Positions 23,121 to 36,400 of a stretch of DNA of 64,000 nucleotides are shown piece by piece. The DNA comes from Mya arenaria. Its lineage: Eukaryota > Mollusca > Bivalvia > Myida > Myidae. The notes beneath the pieces were generated by a model. It did not search any database. It was not told where the DNA came from and worked only from the letters and a program-made list of their open reading frames with translations. The stretch is taken from positions 37,285,178 to 37,349,177 of the forward strand of contig NC_069123.1 in assembly GCF_026914265.1 (NCBI RefSeq). Direction: 5' to 3'. Made by a program: the position numbers and the translations under genes. Each line of letters opens with the position of its first letter. The first letter of the stretch is position 1.

Positions 23121-24764
23121 TCCCCTGTAATCCAACAACCATTCTCATCACCGACTGTACTTACTTTAAACCTAAAACCTAAAACAATAACCGAAATACG
23201 CACCATAAAGTGTGTCGGCTGTTAACACAGGAAAAATGGAAAGCTAACAACAAAGGCCCACATCTTTGGCTTAGGTTATATACAACTTGTATTTTCTTTA
23301 TACTTTGAACGAAATTAGCAGTCGTCACCCACATTTATCAAACGGTGCATGATCGACATTATATTTGGGGCCCGTGTGACAGTATTATGCACTGGCAATC
23401 GTTGAAGAACCAAGGTAGCTTTGGGATATATCCTATCAGTGCATCATTCACTGCGCTACACGACCAATATTCTCAACGGGTGACATTCATTGGATAGACT
23501 AAGTTCCTCTGTTCCAGTTTAATCCACCATCCGGGTTAGATGTTCAGCTTGAGTGACTGTGAGTTAGGTCGGACACTAAGCCGGACAAGTGGGTTCGAGT
23601 ACGGCACACCTCTTTCCCCTATAACATAAGACCACACACCCGCGAAACGTCGTAGCAAAGAGAATGACTAAGTATATGTTAACATATCTTTTTTCCCAAT
23701 CATCGTAAAATGAATAATGTTTAAATCCAGGGAAAGGAACTTAATCTTAAAGTAGTGAAATGAAGTTGACAGTGCTTTAATGTTTAAATTGAGAACTTGT
23801 TTCTTATGTTGTTTTCGATATGAATGAAATGAAAATAAGGGTGACAAATGTGAACAGGTGTATTTTCCTTGCCTCCACCCCCCCCCCCCGTTCCATAAAT
23901 TCGATAGTATATATATCACATTACTTACCCTGAAACATTATGACAGTCGATCAAGCCTACCCCCAGGCCTTTGTACTACAATTATGTTTCAACAGCATGT
24001 AAATAAATTATTGCTTGTAATATAGTTCTTTGGGATAGGTCTCAATGTTGTACCATGGAGGGTGACGTGATCAGAATGAACCAGCAAACATTATTTTTGG
24101 AAAACAACAATAAAACATGTTTAAAAAAAAATTTTATAAAAATTGATTATCTTGTACCGTTATAAACTTATAACACACATTTGGCACATTTCATGAGTAT
24201 TTAATAACTCGTACTTAAACTCGTAGGCTACGGGTTTTTTAAACCTTGGTGTACGATATTTAGGACCTGATTCATCAAAACTCAGAAAAAACGTTCGGAG
24301 GATGTTTTTCTTATTTAGAATAGTCTGATTATAAAAAGTCGAAAAACAAGGAAAGTCTATGACAATTCATTACATGGAATAGTCTCAATGATATCATGTT
24401 GGAACTGTACGTAACCCCACAATAACATAGGCCAACACGATTACCCGTCAACCAATCAAATCGCAGGAAATTCAGTTTAGATACTTATTGTTTGAGTTTA
24501 CCGGAAAACTAATTAAGGTTAATAAGTATATACAACAGAGTATGTGAAAGGGGTTGGTGCGGCTGGTGTTCATACTGTATTGTGTTGTAAAGGGTGTATA
24601 GCATAAACCAACATACTAACATTCTGACACAGTGGCAGTTGCTGCTATAATCAGAACAGTGACCGGGCTGAGGTTTACTGGAGGTTACTTGAGGTTAGGG
24701 ATTGACCTGATCACGGGAGGAACCATGCTTTTGTACGTTTCTGATGATATCAGCAAAATCTAGT
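23121..24764. other. Intergenic, no gene seen
   Basis: No convincing ORF, exon or structured repeat. A run of C lies at about 23877-23890. The - strand ORF at 23668-23919 spans it and has no domain. Confidence 0.4.
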
Positions 24765-27640
24765 AATAATAACTTTATTTAAAGAAGGCAACACATTAAG
24801 AAATAGACATCATATTATAGATAAACATAACACACGTCTTATTTACAATGCGGCCTTCTGAAAGAATATACACAAAAACACACACACACCGAAACACAAA
24901 CTAAAAAGGTATGATGCAGAAATGAGAAAACACGTTTCAGTACCGCAAAAGTACATACTGTTAAAAGCATTATTACACTTTTTTCATCATGGCCTATTGA
25001 ATAGAATAAAAGATCGTTTTGACATGTAAAAATGCTTAAAATGGAATTGCAAGCAAAAAATAATGTCATTTCAGAAATGTGCGTATTTAAATGTAATACG
25101 AAAACATAAAGAAACATGAATATAATACATTAGCACATCAATTCTAAACAATATAACAATTTGTACATAAATGTTAACAAGAAATCTTATCAAAATTGTT
25201 TAACTGAGTAAGTAGAACAGACACACGTTTATTTAACACCTTACTCGACATATACATACTGTATAAACTATACCAGTGGTATGCATGGAATTATTCATAC
25301 AATTTTTACAACGGGTTAGCGATTGATGATGTAAATAAAACTTCTGGAAGCGGTTTTAAAATGTCTTTTCCGTGTTAGTCTTATCTCCTCTCGTAATAAA
25401 ATCAAAACTGTCCCACTGTAGCATGCAAACGAATGTTTCTTGTTTTCTGTTTATGTTTATGTTTATGTGAGCAATGTCTTGTCGCGAAATCGCTATCCAT
25501 ATCTTGTTTTACTAGATATCTTAATAATGTATCTTATATTACTCTGTGTAAGATTAATAATCTATTTAAATACCATAACAGCCGTTTGATATCTGCAACG
25601 GTATCAAAATTGAGGCATACTATTATTTTAAATATTTCATTTTTTGAAGCATTGTGATTCGTCTCATATGCGTTTGCTTACTTTGCTTACTTCCCCTAGC
25701 CCCACGCTACAAAAATAGTTAAACATAGGACGTATATACGATTTATAGAACAATTGTCTCATTTGATCCGTTAAAAAGTAATTGGGCCATCTTTGCAGTT
25801 ATTTCTTGTAGACAAATTCAACTTGCATGTTCCACGACAATGATGAATCAATAACAATTCCAAGTATTTCGAAGTTACATTTTCAATTAGTACTTTGTCT
25901 ACGGATAAATGAGTGCACATGTATTTCCTATCTTTGCTATGAACCTAACAACATGCAATTAGGTTTTTGTGGATGTATTGCCATTTTGTACACTTTGCAC
26001 CAATTCGATACCATATCTAAAGTTATTTGCAACGTCCGTTCAATATCCTGCGTATTGTAACATTTTGCATATAGTGTAGTATCATCAGCATATATAAGTC
26101 ATTCAAGAAATTTTCAATTTCAAAGGATATGTATATAATTTTTTATTAGAAAAAGAATCGGTCCAAGAATGGATCCTTTAGGAACTCCAGACCTCATACA
26201 TCTTCGTGAAGATTGGGAATCCCCAAACTTTACAACTTGGTGTCTATCTTTCAAATACAAAGTTATCAGTTGAAATGAATTATCACTGAAATTGTATAAT
26301 TTCAATTTATTTAAAAGTATTTGGTGATTTACTAGACTAAACACCTTTCGTAAATCAAGAAAGAGAGCACCTACATAGTTTCCATTGTCACTTCCATCAA
26401 ATTAATCATCAATTATTCTTATCAACGCTGTTTGACAAGAATGTTTTTCTCGAAATCCAGATTAAAATGCATGTATGATTTGATTTGATCTGCCAAGTGC
26501 CGTTCAAACACCTTTGACAGTGTTGGAAGGATAGAAATTGGCCTATAATTATTTGGATCATTGCGATCAGAAGATTTATATAGAGAAAAATAGTATTGTG
26601 GTACTGTTAAACTATAATGGTTTATAGTGTCATCATTATTATTAAACTCTCTGAGGTTCTTCCATAACACCCTAGAATCTTTACAGTTTTTACAGCTTTA
26701 TTGTAATATTCTTTCTTGGTTTGACATATTGATCGAGTAACATTATTTCTTGAAAAACTATATTTCGACCACTGTTTACGCTTTTTAAATCGATTTTTTT
26801 CTTTTATATCCAACCTAATTTCGTCAGAAAGCCAGGCTGGTCGTGTTTTAAATTTTATTCGTTTTTCTTTCAGTGGCACATTGTGCGTCAACACCTCATT
26901 CAGTCGCTTATATAAAACTTTCATGGCTTTATTAGGGTTTTGAATTTGTTCAACCACATTAATATTAAACTTGTTAAGATCAATGTAGAAATTCATTAAA
27001 GTTCCTGAAGGACCTATATTTTAATGTATGATGTTAATGCGTGATTTCTGAAACCTTTTGTAAACGGGCAGCTCTATTGAAACAAACTGGAAAGTTGTCA
27101 CTTTTACTTAAACTTGATACGAATGCTTCACATACTCGATCCACTGAGTTCGTCTATACATGATCTATAATAGAGGATGTTTTCTCTGTAACCCTTGTAG
27201 GAACATCTATAAGCTGATTTAATCCGTATTTCATAATACAATTCTGCCATGCCGTGTGACTCACATTCTGCATTATAATTTATCTTAATGCCTCTTATGA
27301 TATGATACTCTAAATTGAAGTCTTCAACATTCTTTAACTGATTACTGAACATATACATCCATTCTAACTTACTATCAGTCGGTCGATAAATGAAACAGAC
27401 TAGAAATCGTTTGGCATTGCAAAAACATACTTCAATTTAAATTGTTTCAATGTGTTCAGACTCAAATTCTTTTCTGCGAATGAATGGTATATTTTCTCTT
27501 ATGTACAAGTTATAAGTTTTGTGCGATGAGATCAAATATAATTTGATTTTACCAAATATTGGCAAGAAATGTTGGATATTCAAGCATACAACGTGTAATT
27601 TTTTGCAAATATTTAGATTACATGATAAATACAATACATC
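24765..27640 (-). mobile_element. Decayed non-LTR retrotransposon (LINE)
   Basis: Reverse-transcriptase blocks are readable on the - strand but broken by frameshifts and stops. The fingers block is NDPNNYRPISILPTLSKVFE (about 26565), the next block GVPKGSILGPILFLI (about 26165), and the catalytic motif YADDTTLY lies at 26092-26069. Upstream, 26996-26622 contains TRPAWLSDEIRLDIKEKNRF, typical of the linker between endonuclease and RT. 27634-27437 contains VVCLNIQHFLPIFGKI, a degraded start of an APE endonuclease. The 3' side ends at AAATAAAGTTATTATTA next to 24765, the usual short tandem tail of CR1/L2-type LINEs. It is clearly inactive and differs in sequence from the LINE at 56-63 kb. Confidence 0.75.
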
Positions 27641-28267
27641 CTTTTAGTAACCCATTCGAAAGATTTTCCTATCAGGCTAGATTAAGTTTTACATGTTTGA
27701 CTACTACACAGCAATGTACAATGCTTTAGCTCCCATGTATATACAGCAACATATAGTTCTGTTATTTAATGTGTATGATAATTTCTTTTAAGTTATACCA
27801 TTGAAAGAACTAACCATTTCACAGTGGTATGTCACCTAGCGGAACCGTGCGCGTGCGGATTGCCTTTATAGCCGGGTAAACTAATAAACTATCTTATTTT
27901 ATTTATTATTGTAGTTATGTTCAGTGCTCAAATCCATCTTACTTTTATGTAATTGTACGCATAGATATAATAAGGAAAAGCCTTTGTTAGCTTCTTTTTC
28001 CGATATTTGTATCCATGTTTTCTTGTTATCATATACCCGACTTTAAATAAAAAAATGCATCTTGTATATTTCTGAAGGAAATGACGGTAAATAAAATTGA
28101 ATGCCAATTTTGGCATTTTAACACACAAAAAGAGGTTATAGTGTCACGGTGGGGTCAGCCATAATACAGCCGATGGTTTTAAAAATAATTTAAATAAGCA
28201 AATTAACAATTCAGGGGTCAAACTTCTATAAAAAAAAACAAGTTTTTTTTTTTAAAAGTCTTGGATC

Positions 28268-29412
28268 CATTTCAGCTCAACATTGCAGCTGGACATTGAA
28301 ATTCGCTTTATATTTTTGAAATATCGAGATGGATGCCGTCTAACTCCACAACCACATCAAGCTGGACATTGAAGATTTCCTTTAATTATATCAAATGTCA
28401 TGCAGAAATTCCGTCCAGCTCGACATTGAAAAATCCCTATACATTATCGAGTGTCTAGATAGGATTGCGTCCAGCTCGCCATTCCAGCTCGACATTTAAA
28501 AATCCCTATATGAAATCGAATGTCGAGCTAGAATTCCGTCCAGCTCGACATTGCAGATCGACTTTGAAGATTTGTTATATAATATCGAATGTCAAGCTAA
28601 GATTCCGTCCAGCTCGACATTCCAGGTCGACATTGCAGTGCGACATTGAAGATGATCTATATAGTATCGAATGTCGAGCTAGAATTCCGTCCAGCTCGAC
28701 ATTGCAGCTCGACATTGAAGACTTAAGCTTGCTTTATAATATCGAATGTCGAGCTAGAATTCCGCCCAGCTCGACATTGCAGCTCGACATTGAATAGTTG
28801 CTATATATAATATCGAATGTCGAGCTAGAATTCCGTCCAGCTCGACATTGCAGATCGACATTGAAGATTTGCTATATGATATCGAATGTCGAGCTAGAAT
28901 TCCGTCCAGCTCGACATTGCAGCGCGACATTGTCCAGCTCGACATTGAAGATTTGCTAATTAATATCGAATGTCGAGCTAGAATTTCATCCAGCTCGACA
29001 TTGCAGCTCGACATTGAAGACTTGCTGTATAATATCGAATGTCGAGCTAGAATTCTGTCCAGCTCGACATTCCAGCTCGATATTGAAGATTTGCTACATG
29101 ATATCGAATGTCGAGCTAGAATTCCGTCCAGCTCGACATTGCAGCGCGACATTGTACAGCTCGACATCGAAGATTTGCTAAATAATATCGAATATCGAGC
29201 TAGAATTTCGTCCAGCTCGACATTGCAGCTCGACATTGAAGACTTGCTGTATAATATCGAATGTAGAGCTAGAATTCTGTCCAGCTCGACATTCCAGCTC
29301 GACATTTAATATTTTCTATTTAATATCGAATGTCAAACTAGAATTCCGTCCAGCTAGACATTGCTGCTGGACATTGAAGATTTGCTATATCATATCGAAT
29401 GTCGATTGTCGA
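28268..29412. repeat. Satellite array, about 69-bp unit with internal hairpin
   Basis: TGTCGAGCT repeats at 28521, 28590, 28672, 28747, 28818, 28887, 28971, 29040 and 29109. Spacings are 69 bp, or up to 84 when an extra GCGCGACATTG piece is present. Each unit holds TGTCGAGCT, about 12 bases containing GAATTCCGTCC, then AGCTCGACA, an exact 9-bp inverted pair. The 5' part (28268-28500) is degenerate. 69 is a multiple of three, so long ORFs arise on both strands (28754-29305, 28848-29309); these are artefacts. Confidence 0.92.
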
Positions 29413-29497
29413 TTACCGATGGCTGAGCCAATTTCACACACATCTCTTACATTTATTATGTTTATTTTATCAAGAATTGCTGTTATACTTTTTCACA

Positions 29498-30222
29498 GAC
29501 TTGACGTCATAGTAATGGTTTCCTACCTGAAAATATGTTGTATGTAGGCCAGTAAGAACCTACCGCTGTGCAATTAAACCTAGCATTTGAAAGTGTTGCG
29601 GCAATTAACGATCGTGGCTTTTGCGTCAACCAAATACACCGAGTGAATTCCGAATCAAGTGCAACATATTTAGCCTGTTAATCGTGCTCACACACTGCCA
29701 CATTCAATGCGTATTTGTTAACGTGTCAACGTGAAACTGACTTATCAGGGGAGGGCTCATACACCCGCGAATGATCCAAATATTAACAGTTCTCTTTTGA
29801 CTTTACAAAATGTATTACAACCACTACACGTTAAGGGGCTTGTTTCGCGCCGAAGTGAACTCGCATAAAGGGCCATGGAGGTATAAATACAATCGAATCC
29901 GCCCTCTGTAAACAGCATACCATGTTCAGTGAAGTTTCATAGAGGTTTTACAATATGTACATTATAAATAAAAAATACCATTACGCCTCATTGAGTTGGG
30001 TTCTTACGTTAATATTCTTCCTATCTTGAACAGGTAAGACAGAAGCGCAGTAATAAAGCATTTTATTTTTTATACCTTACACGGAGGTGAGACTTTATCT
30101 AAGGGGAAGTTTATCGAACTAAATATAGGAATCCTCTCAAATGTGTGCTGTCGTAAATTTGTAGGCGCTTTTAAGGTGAAGCACACTGACTGGTATTTCA
30201 CTTCGAGCAAATGTTTTGTAAA
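29498..30222 (+). promoter_or_regulatory. Conserved 5' flank of tandem gene copy 2
   Basis: Aligns with 10045-10521 before copy 1, with shared ACAGAC-TGACGTCA, GAGTTGGGTTCTTA, GATATTCTTC-TATCTTGAAC, CACGGA-GTGAGACTTTATCT and TTTTAAGGTGAAGCACACTGACTG. An extra 250 bp (29640-29960) is present relative to copy 1. TGACGTCA at about 29505 is a CRE-like palindrome, also present in copy 1 as TGACGTCA at about 10059. Confidence 0.5.
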
Positions 30223-30303
30223 ATGGCTGACATTTTTGTAAAGTTATTTAAATGTTTAATGTGGATAGTCCTGATTGCTTTAAGTGTGCAAACTATTGTC
30301 TCG
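30223..30303 (+). CDS. Alternative first exon (1a) of tandem gene copy 2
   Basis: 27 codons starting in AAAATGGCTGAC and ending at a GTAAGT donor (30304). They encode a signal peptide almost identical to those of copies 1 and 3 (core MWIVLIALSVQTIVS). A second version of this exon follows 130 bp downstream at 30434-30514. Both are phase 0 and could splice to exon 2 at 33969. Exon 1a has the better signal peptide, since 1b has a lysine inside the hydrophobic core. It may be the main first exon, or 1a and 1b may be used from separate promoters. Confidence 0.65.
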
Positions 30304-30433
30304 GTAAGTCTTATTCCTATATTTTTTATGCATATAATAAACACGAGCCGAGTTTATTACGCTCAATCGTAAATTTGTACGCGATTTTAAGGTGAAACAG
30401 ACTGTCTAATATATCACTTGGAGCAAATGTAAA

Positions 30434-33400
30434 ATGGCTGACGTTATTGTAAAGATATTGAAATGTTCAATGTGGAAGATCCTGATTACTGTAAGTGTGC
30501 AGACAGTTGTCTTGGTAAGTCTTATATTTACGTTTTTATATTTTGATAAGTATTTAATTAACACAGAACCGATCGTACTTTGGCCCGTCTGTTTACATTA
30601 CTATGAAAGAATACATCGTGTATACAGATGATGTGATCACGCCCGTCTGTTTACATTACTTTGGAAGAGTATATCATGTATACATATAATGTGATCACGC
30701 CCGTCTGTTTACATTACTTTGGAAGAGTGTATCATGTGTACATATGATGTGATCACGCCCGTCTGTTTACATTACCTTGGAAGAGTGTATCATGTATACA
30801 TATGATGTGATCACGCCCGTATGTTTACATTACTTTGGAAGAGTGTATCATGTGTACATATGATGTGGTCACGCCCGTCTGTTTACATTACTTAGGAAGA
30901 GTGTATCATGTGTACATATGATGTGATCACGCCCGTCTGTTTACATTACTTTGGAAGAGTGTATCATATGTACAGATGATGTGATCACGCTCGTCTGTTT
31001 ACATTACTTTGGAAGAGTGTATCATGTGTACAGATGATGTGATCACGCCCGTCTGTTTACATTACTTTGGAAGAGTGTATCATGTGTACAGATGATGTGA
31101 TCATGCTCGTCTGTTTACATTACTTTGGAAAAGTATATCATGTATACAGATTATGTGATCACGCTCGTCTGTTTACATTACTATGGAAGAATATATCATG
31201 TATACAGATGATATTACCACGCTCGTCTGTTTACATTACTTTGGAAGAATATATCTTGTATACAAATGATGTGATCACGCCCGTATGTTTACATATACAG
31301 ATGATGTTTTCACGCTCGTCTCTATACATTACTATGGAAGAGTATATCGTGAATACAGATGATGTGATCACGCCCGTCTATATTCATTACCATGGAAGGG
31401 TATATCATGTAAAGATATGCAGATGGTGTGATCACGCCCGTCTGTTTACATTACTATGGAAGAATTTATCATGTTTACATATACAGATGATGTGATCACG
31501 CCCGTCTGTTTTCATTACTTTGGAAGGGTATATCGTGTATACAGATGATGTGATCACGCCGGTCTGTTTACATTCTATGGAAGAGTATATCGTGTATACA
31601 GATGATCTGATCACGCCCGTCTGTTTGAATTACTTTGAAAGAGTATATCGTGTATACAGATGATGTGATCACGCCCGTCTGTTTACATTCCTATGGAGGA
31701 ATATATCGTGTATACAGAGGATGTGACCACGCCCGTCTGTTTTCATTACTATGGAAGAATATATCGTTTATTCAGATGATGTGATCACGCTCGTCTGTTT
31801 ACATTACTATGGAAGAGTATATTATCTTAACAGATGATGTGATCACGCCCGTCTGTTTACATTACTTTGGAAGACTATATATCATGTGTACAGATGATGT
31901 GATCACGCTCGTCTGTTTACATTACTTTGGAAGAGTGTATCATGTTTACAGATGATGTGATCACGCCTGTCTGTTTACATTACTATGGAAAAGTATATCA
32001 TGTTTACAGATAATGTGATCACGCCCGTCTGTTTACATTACTTTGGAAGAGTGTATCATGTATACTGATGATGTGATCACGCTCGTCTGTTTACATTACC
32101 ATGGTAGAGTATATCATGTTCACATATACAGATGGTGTGATCACGCCCGTATGTTTACATTACTATGGCAGAGTATATCATGTTCACATATACAGATGGT
32201 GTGATCACGCTCGTCTGTTTACATTACTATGGCAGAGTATATCATGTTCACATATACAGATAATGTGATCACACCCGTATGTTCACATAATTTTGGAAGG
32301 GAGTATCATGTAAACAGATGATGTGATGACGCCCGTATGTTTACATTACTATAGAAGAGTATATCGTGAATACAGATGATGTGATCACGCCCGTATGATA
32401 ACATTACTTTGGAATAGTATATCATGTAAACAGATGATGTGATGACGCCCATATGTTTACATTACGTTGGAAGAGTATATCGTGTATACAGATGATGTGA
32501 TCACGCTCGTATGTTTACATTATTTTGGAAGAGTACATCGTGTATACAGATGATGTGATCACGCCCGTCTGTTTACATTACTATGGAAGAGTATATCATG
32601 TTTACATATGCAGATGGTGTGATCACGCCCGTCTGTTTACATTACTATGATAGAGTATATCGTGTATATAGATGATGTGATCACGCACGTATGTTTACAT
32701 TACTATGGAAGAGTATATCGTGTATACAGATGATGTGATCATTCTCGTCTGTTTACATTTCAACGGACGAGTTTATCGTGTATATAGATGAAGTGATCGT
32801 TTGCATCTGATATCCTTTCTATGGAATACTCTATCGTATATACAGATGATGCTATCATATATGTCTGTTTATATAACTATGGAAGTGTATTTCGTGTATA
32901 CCTATAATGTGATTTTTTTTCTTTATACATTACTATGGAAGATCCTTTCGTTTATTCAGATGATGTGATCATGTCTGTATAAACATATTATATGATCATG
33001 TCCGTATAAACAGATTATGTGATCATGTCCGTATAAACAGATTATATGATCATGTCTGTATAAACAGATTATGTAATCATGTCCGTATAAACAGACTATA
33101 TGATCATGTCTGTATAAACAGATTATGTGATCATGTCCGTATAAACAGATTATATGATCATGTCCGTATAAACATATTATGTGATCATGTCCGTATAAAC
33201 AGATTATATGATCATGTCCGTATAAACATATTATGTGATCATGTCCGTATAAACAAATTATATGATCGTGTCTATATAAACATATTATGTGATCATGTCC
33301 GTATAAACAGATTATATGATCATGTCCGTATAAACAGATTATGTGATCATGTCCGTATAAACAGATTATATGATCATGTCCGTATAAACAGATTATGTGA

Positions 33401-36400
33401 TCATGTTCATCTGTTTATAAATAGAACTATGAAAAATCTCCATCTGTTTTCAATATATACGAGTGAAAAAAACTGCAGTATTGCCATCGTGTCGTGTTAT
33501 AATTCGCAAGTCTGCTTAAACAAGTCGCATGGCTTCATGTTGATATCATATGTTTATATACGTTATGTATCTACCCATCCTTGGCACCCAAGCGTATTCA
33601 TGATCAATATCATATCATGTGGATAAGCTGCGGAGGTCGGTATCTACCATACATTGCTCATATAAGCCCACGGTCAATTGTATAAAACTGCTAAAGTCTT
33701 TGGTCTGGTTAAAGTTGACCAAAATGTTGTATTGATTGGTCAATATTTATCCAATTAAGACTGTTGCCCAATCAGTTTGTTCAATCTAGCCAAAGGATAG
33801 TATATGGATAACTTATCTTGTTTTATACGATTGGCTGCAGAACACTTAATATGCCACGTCATTAACAACCTTTTAATTCATGTTTATTGCTGAACAATGT
33901 ATGGTCGTATAAATTGTAATGGGAATTAAACAGGCTTGTCATGTACACTTAACTTATTGTACTTTCAGGCTGAGAAGAAATGTGTACAGACATTATGCGG
34001 TAAGCTATGGATAACGCTTTTCTCATCAGCTTTTATTCTCGTCGCATGTATGGGAGCGTATTTTGTATGTACAGATGTCTGCCTCACACCACAACAGAGG
34101 TTATGGTTTCAATCCTCACGAGGAGTACTTCCTCATGGATTCTCAAAATGGATACCAGTACTGATTCATACACAGCTAGATAATATTAGCTGTCAGCTTT
34201 TGTCACACTCGAGCTGAAATAAATAAATAAAAAAGTATAAACGTATTATTGTCCAAATGATTTTGTATTCATATATTTCAACGTTTACATGCTTAATGAA
34301 AATTCAGTTAACCGTATATGAAAAACTCTCAAATGAATACTATCCATAATTCACGCGTAGAGAAAACATATATAACATAACGAACAAATGTTTCCAGTTG
34401 GGAGAGATAAGCCCTGGCCGCAATTTCTCGAAACAATTTAAGCAAATTAAGCTGAGTCAGATTATTTTATTACGCTCAATTTTTTCCTTGATTTTTTTTT
34501 AAATAAAACTTGATTTGATTATTCCCAAAAGGTTTTTGGTCCGCCCGGTTATCTCAATCGGTAGAGCGTTGGACAAACCGGGTTCGAATCCCGGGCGGAT
34601 CAGGTCACTTCTGTTGTAATTGGTTATGAAATCCTTTCGACGACCGTTCGCACTGTACTACTGCCCCTGGCATGTACAGAAGTTGTCAGTTCCTTCTAGA
34701 GGTGAAGGCACCTAGTACTGGTTAACCGCCTGATAGTCTGCCCAGGATAGTTTGCGGTGGTTGGACTGTCACTCTGGGAACCTTCAATGTGCTCACGCCG
34801 GGACCCGGAGTATAAACTACTAACACCACCACACCAATAGGTTTCAAATAATACCAATTATACCAACTGATATGTATGGGAGCATCCATCGACAAATACA
34901 AATTTGCTTTTTGGTATGCTTTTAAACGAATTTTCTTGCCAATTACAAATATGTAAATATGTGAAATAATTGACCGAAAATAAATTAAACATGAATAGTA
35001 GCTAGTGTTGTTTTTGCTGAAACCGAACTCAGGCGCTTTAAGACGTATTTTGCAATTTTCGAATATTCGCTTGCTTGTTATATTTTTTTTTTATTATTTT
35101 TGTATATTCCTTTTTCTGTTCACTAGATCCTTTATAACAATACGAAAATAGTATGGGTTCACCAGGCATCTAAAATCCACACCATTGCATATGCGTATGG
35201 TATACCTTAAATTTTCGTCTCTTGCAGATAAAGGTTACTGTTGCGACGAGAAGAAAAATGCTACAGCCGATTTGAAAGATTGTTGCTGCACTCCAACGCT
35301 ACTCGGTTTCTCCATATCCTGTACTAACCCTGCACCAATGCACTGGTGTAAGTTCGAATCATCGGCATTCTTTGCATATGTTGCGAATGATAAAGGTGGG
35401 AACTAATTACGCCTACTTATTACCCTGTCACCCCACACCGATTTTCGGTACGAGTTGAGGCAAAGACGTCGGACAAGTGTTTTATAGTTTATTCATGTCT
35501 CATATGTACACAACATGACAAAACATTAAATACAAATATTTAAGAGTTCAGTACAATACAACAACATATCTTGACATTGTTGATAAAGGATAAAAAACAA
35601 TTAAGTCTATTCTACAAAAGAAAATTAATCTTATTTACATGACTCATTTAAGCTAAGAAACTATGATACATCTAAAAGGATTATCACTTAAGTATATTAA
35701 AACAGGTTTTGGCGGTTAATTTAACAATATCTGTATTAGAGAGTAAAAATATACACTTATGTACCTCATCCATGTTAACAAACTCAACATTGATATCCTT
35801 AGCTTTATCCTATAGAGCATTTCTAAGTGGTTGGTAAGCAGAGCATTTAGTTAACGCATGTAATTCTGACTCAACATCTTGTCGATCACTGCCAGATTTT
35901 CATATCTGCCAGTCTCCAGACGAAGAGGTGCTACTCCGCACCTTAACAAGTGTCGTCGATATTTCGCATATTGTCGGGAGTCACATGCGAGGATTCTTAA
36001 TTTTATAAAATAATTGCCGGTGTAAGGAAGTATTTTGACCCTCATTTCGACTCCCATGTGAAAATATTACACGGAGTAAATTGAATCCTTTCGAAAAACT
36101 TCGTCCCGATAGAAAAACTTCTCAAAGGTATCATTTAACCTCATGCAGAGGAGTTGTAATATTATGACCCGGGAGTCGATAAATTATGATCTGGGGTCAC
36201 AATTCTAATGAATAATCACCGGAGTCGTGATTCTACGTTGGTCGAAACATTTCCCCACACTGACCATACACTCGTCGTATTCTCGTATCAAATAAGTATT
36301 GAATGAGATTCGTACTTATGAACACGTAACTCGTGAGATGCCGTAACTTACCCGATGTGATACCGGGTGGAGAGTTGTGTCTCGCCGTCCGTCGCAAAAC

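Noticed and set aside
28754..29309. Long overlapping ORFs on both strands (183 and 153 codons)
   Set aside because: The 69-bp unit is a multiple of three and self-complementary, so both strands stay open automatically.
31067..31495. 142-codon + strand ORF in the 58-bp array
   Set aside because: It runs through repeat units; repetitive peptide words come from the array, and frame changes occur with unit indels. Not a gene.
28268..33415. Possible CRISPR array
   Set aside because: Units are contiguous tandem repeats without unique spacers, in an intron-containing eukaryotic genome.
34541..34605. Functional tRNA gene
   Set aside because: The anticodon arm is shortened, and the sequence continues into a SINE body with flanking AGGTTT duplication.
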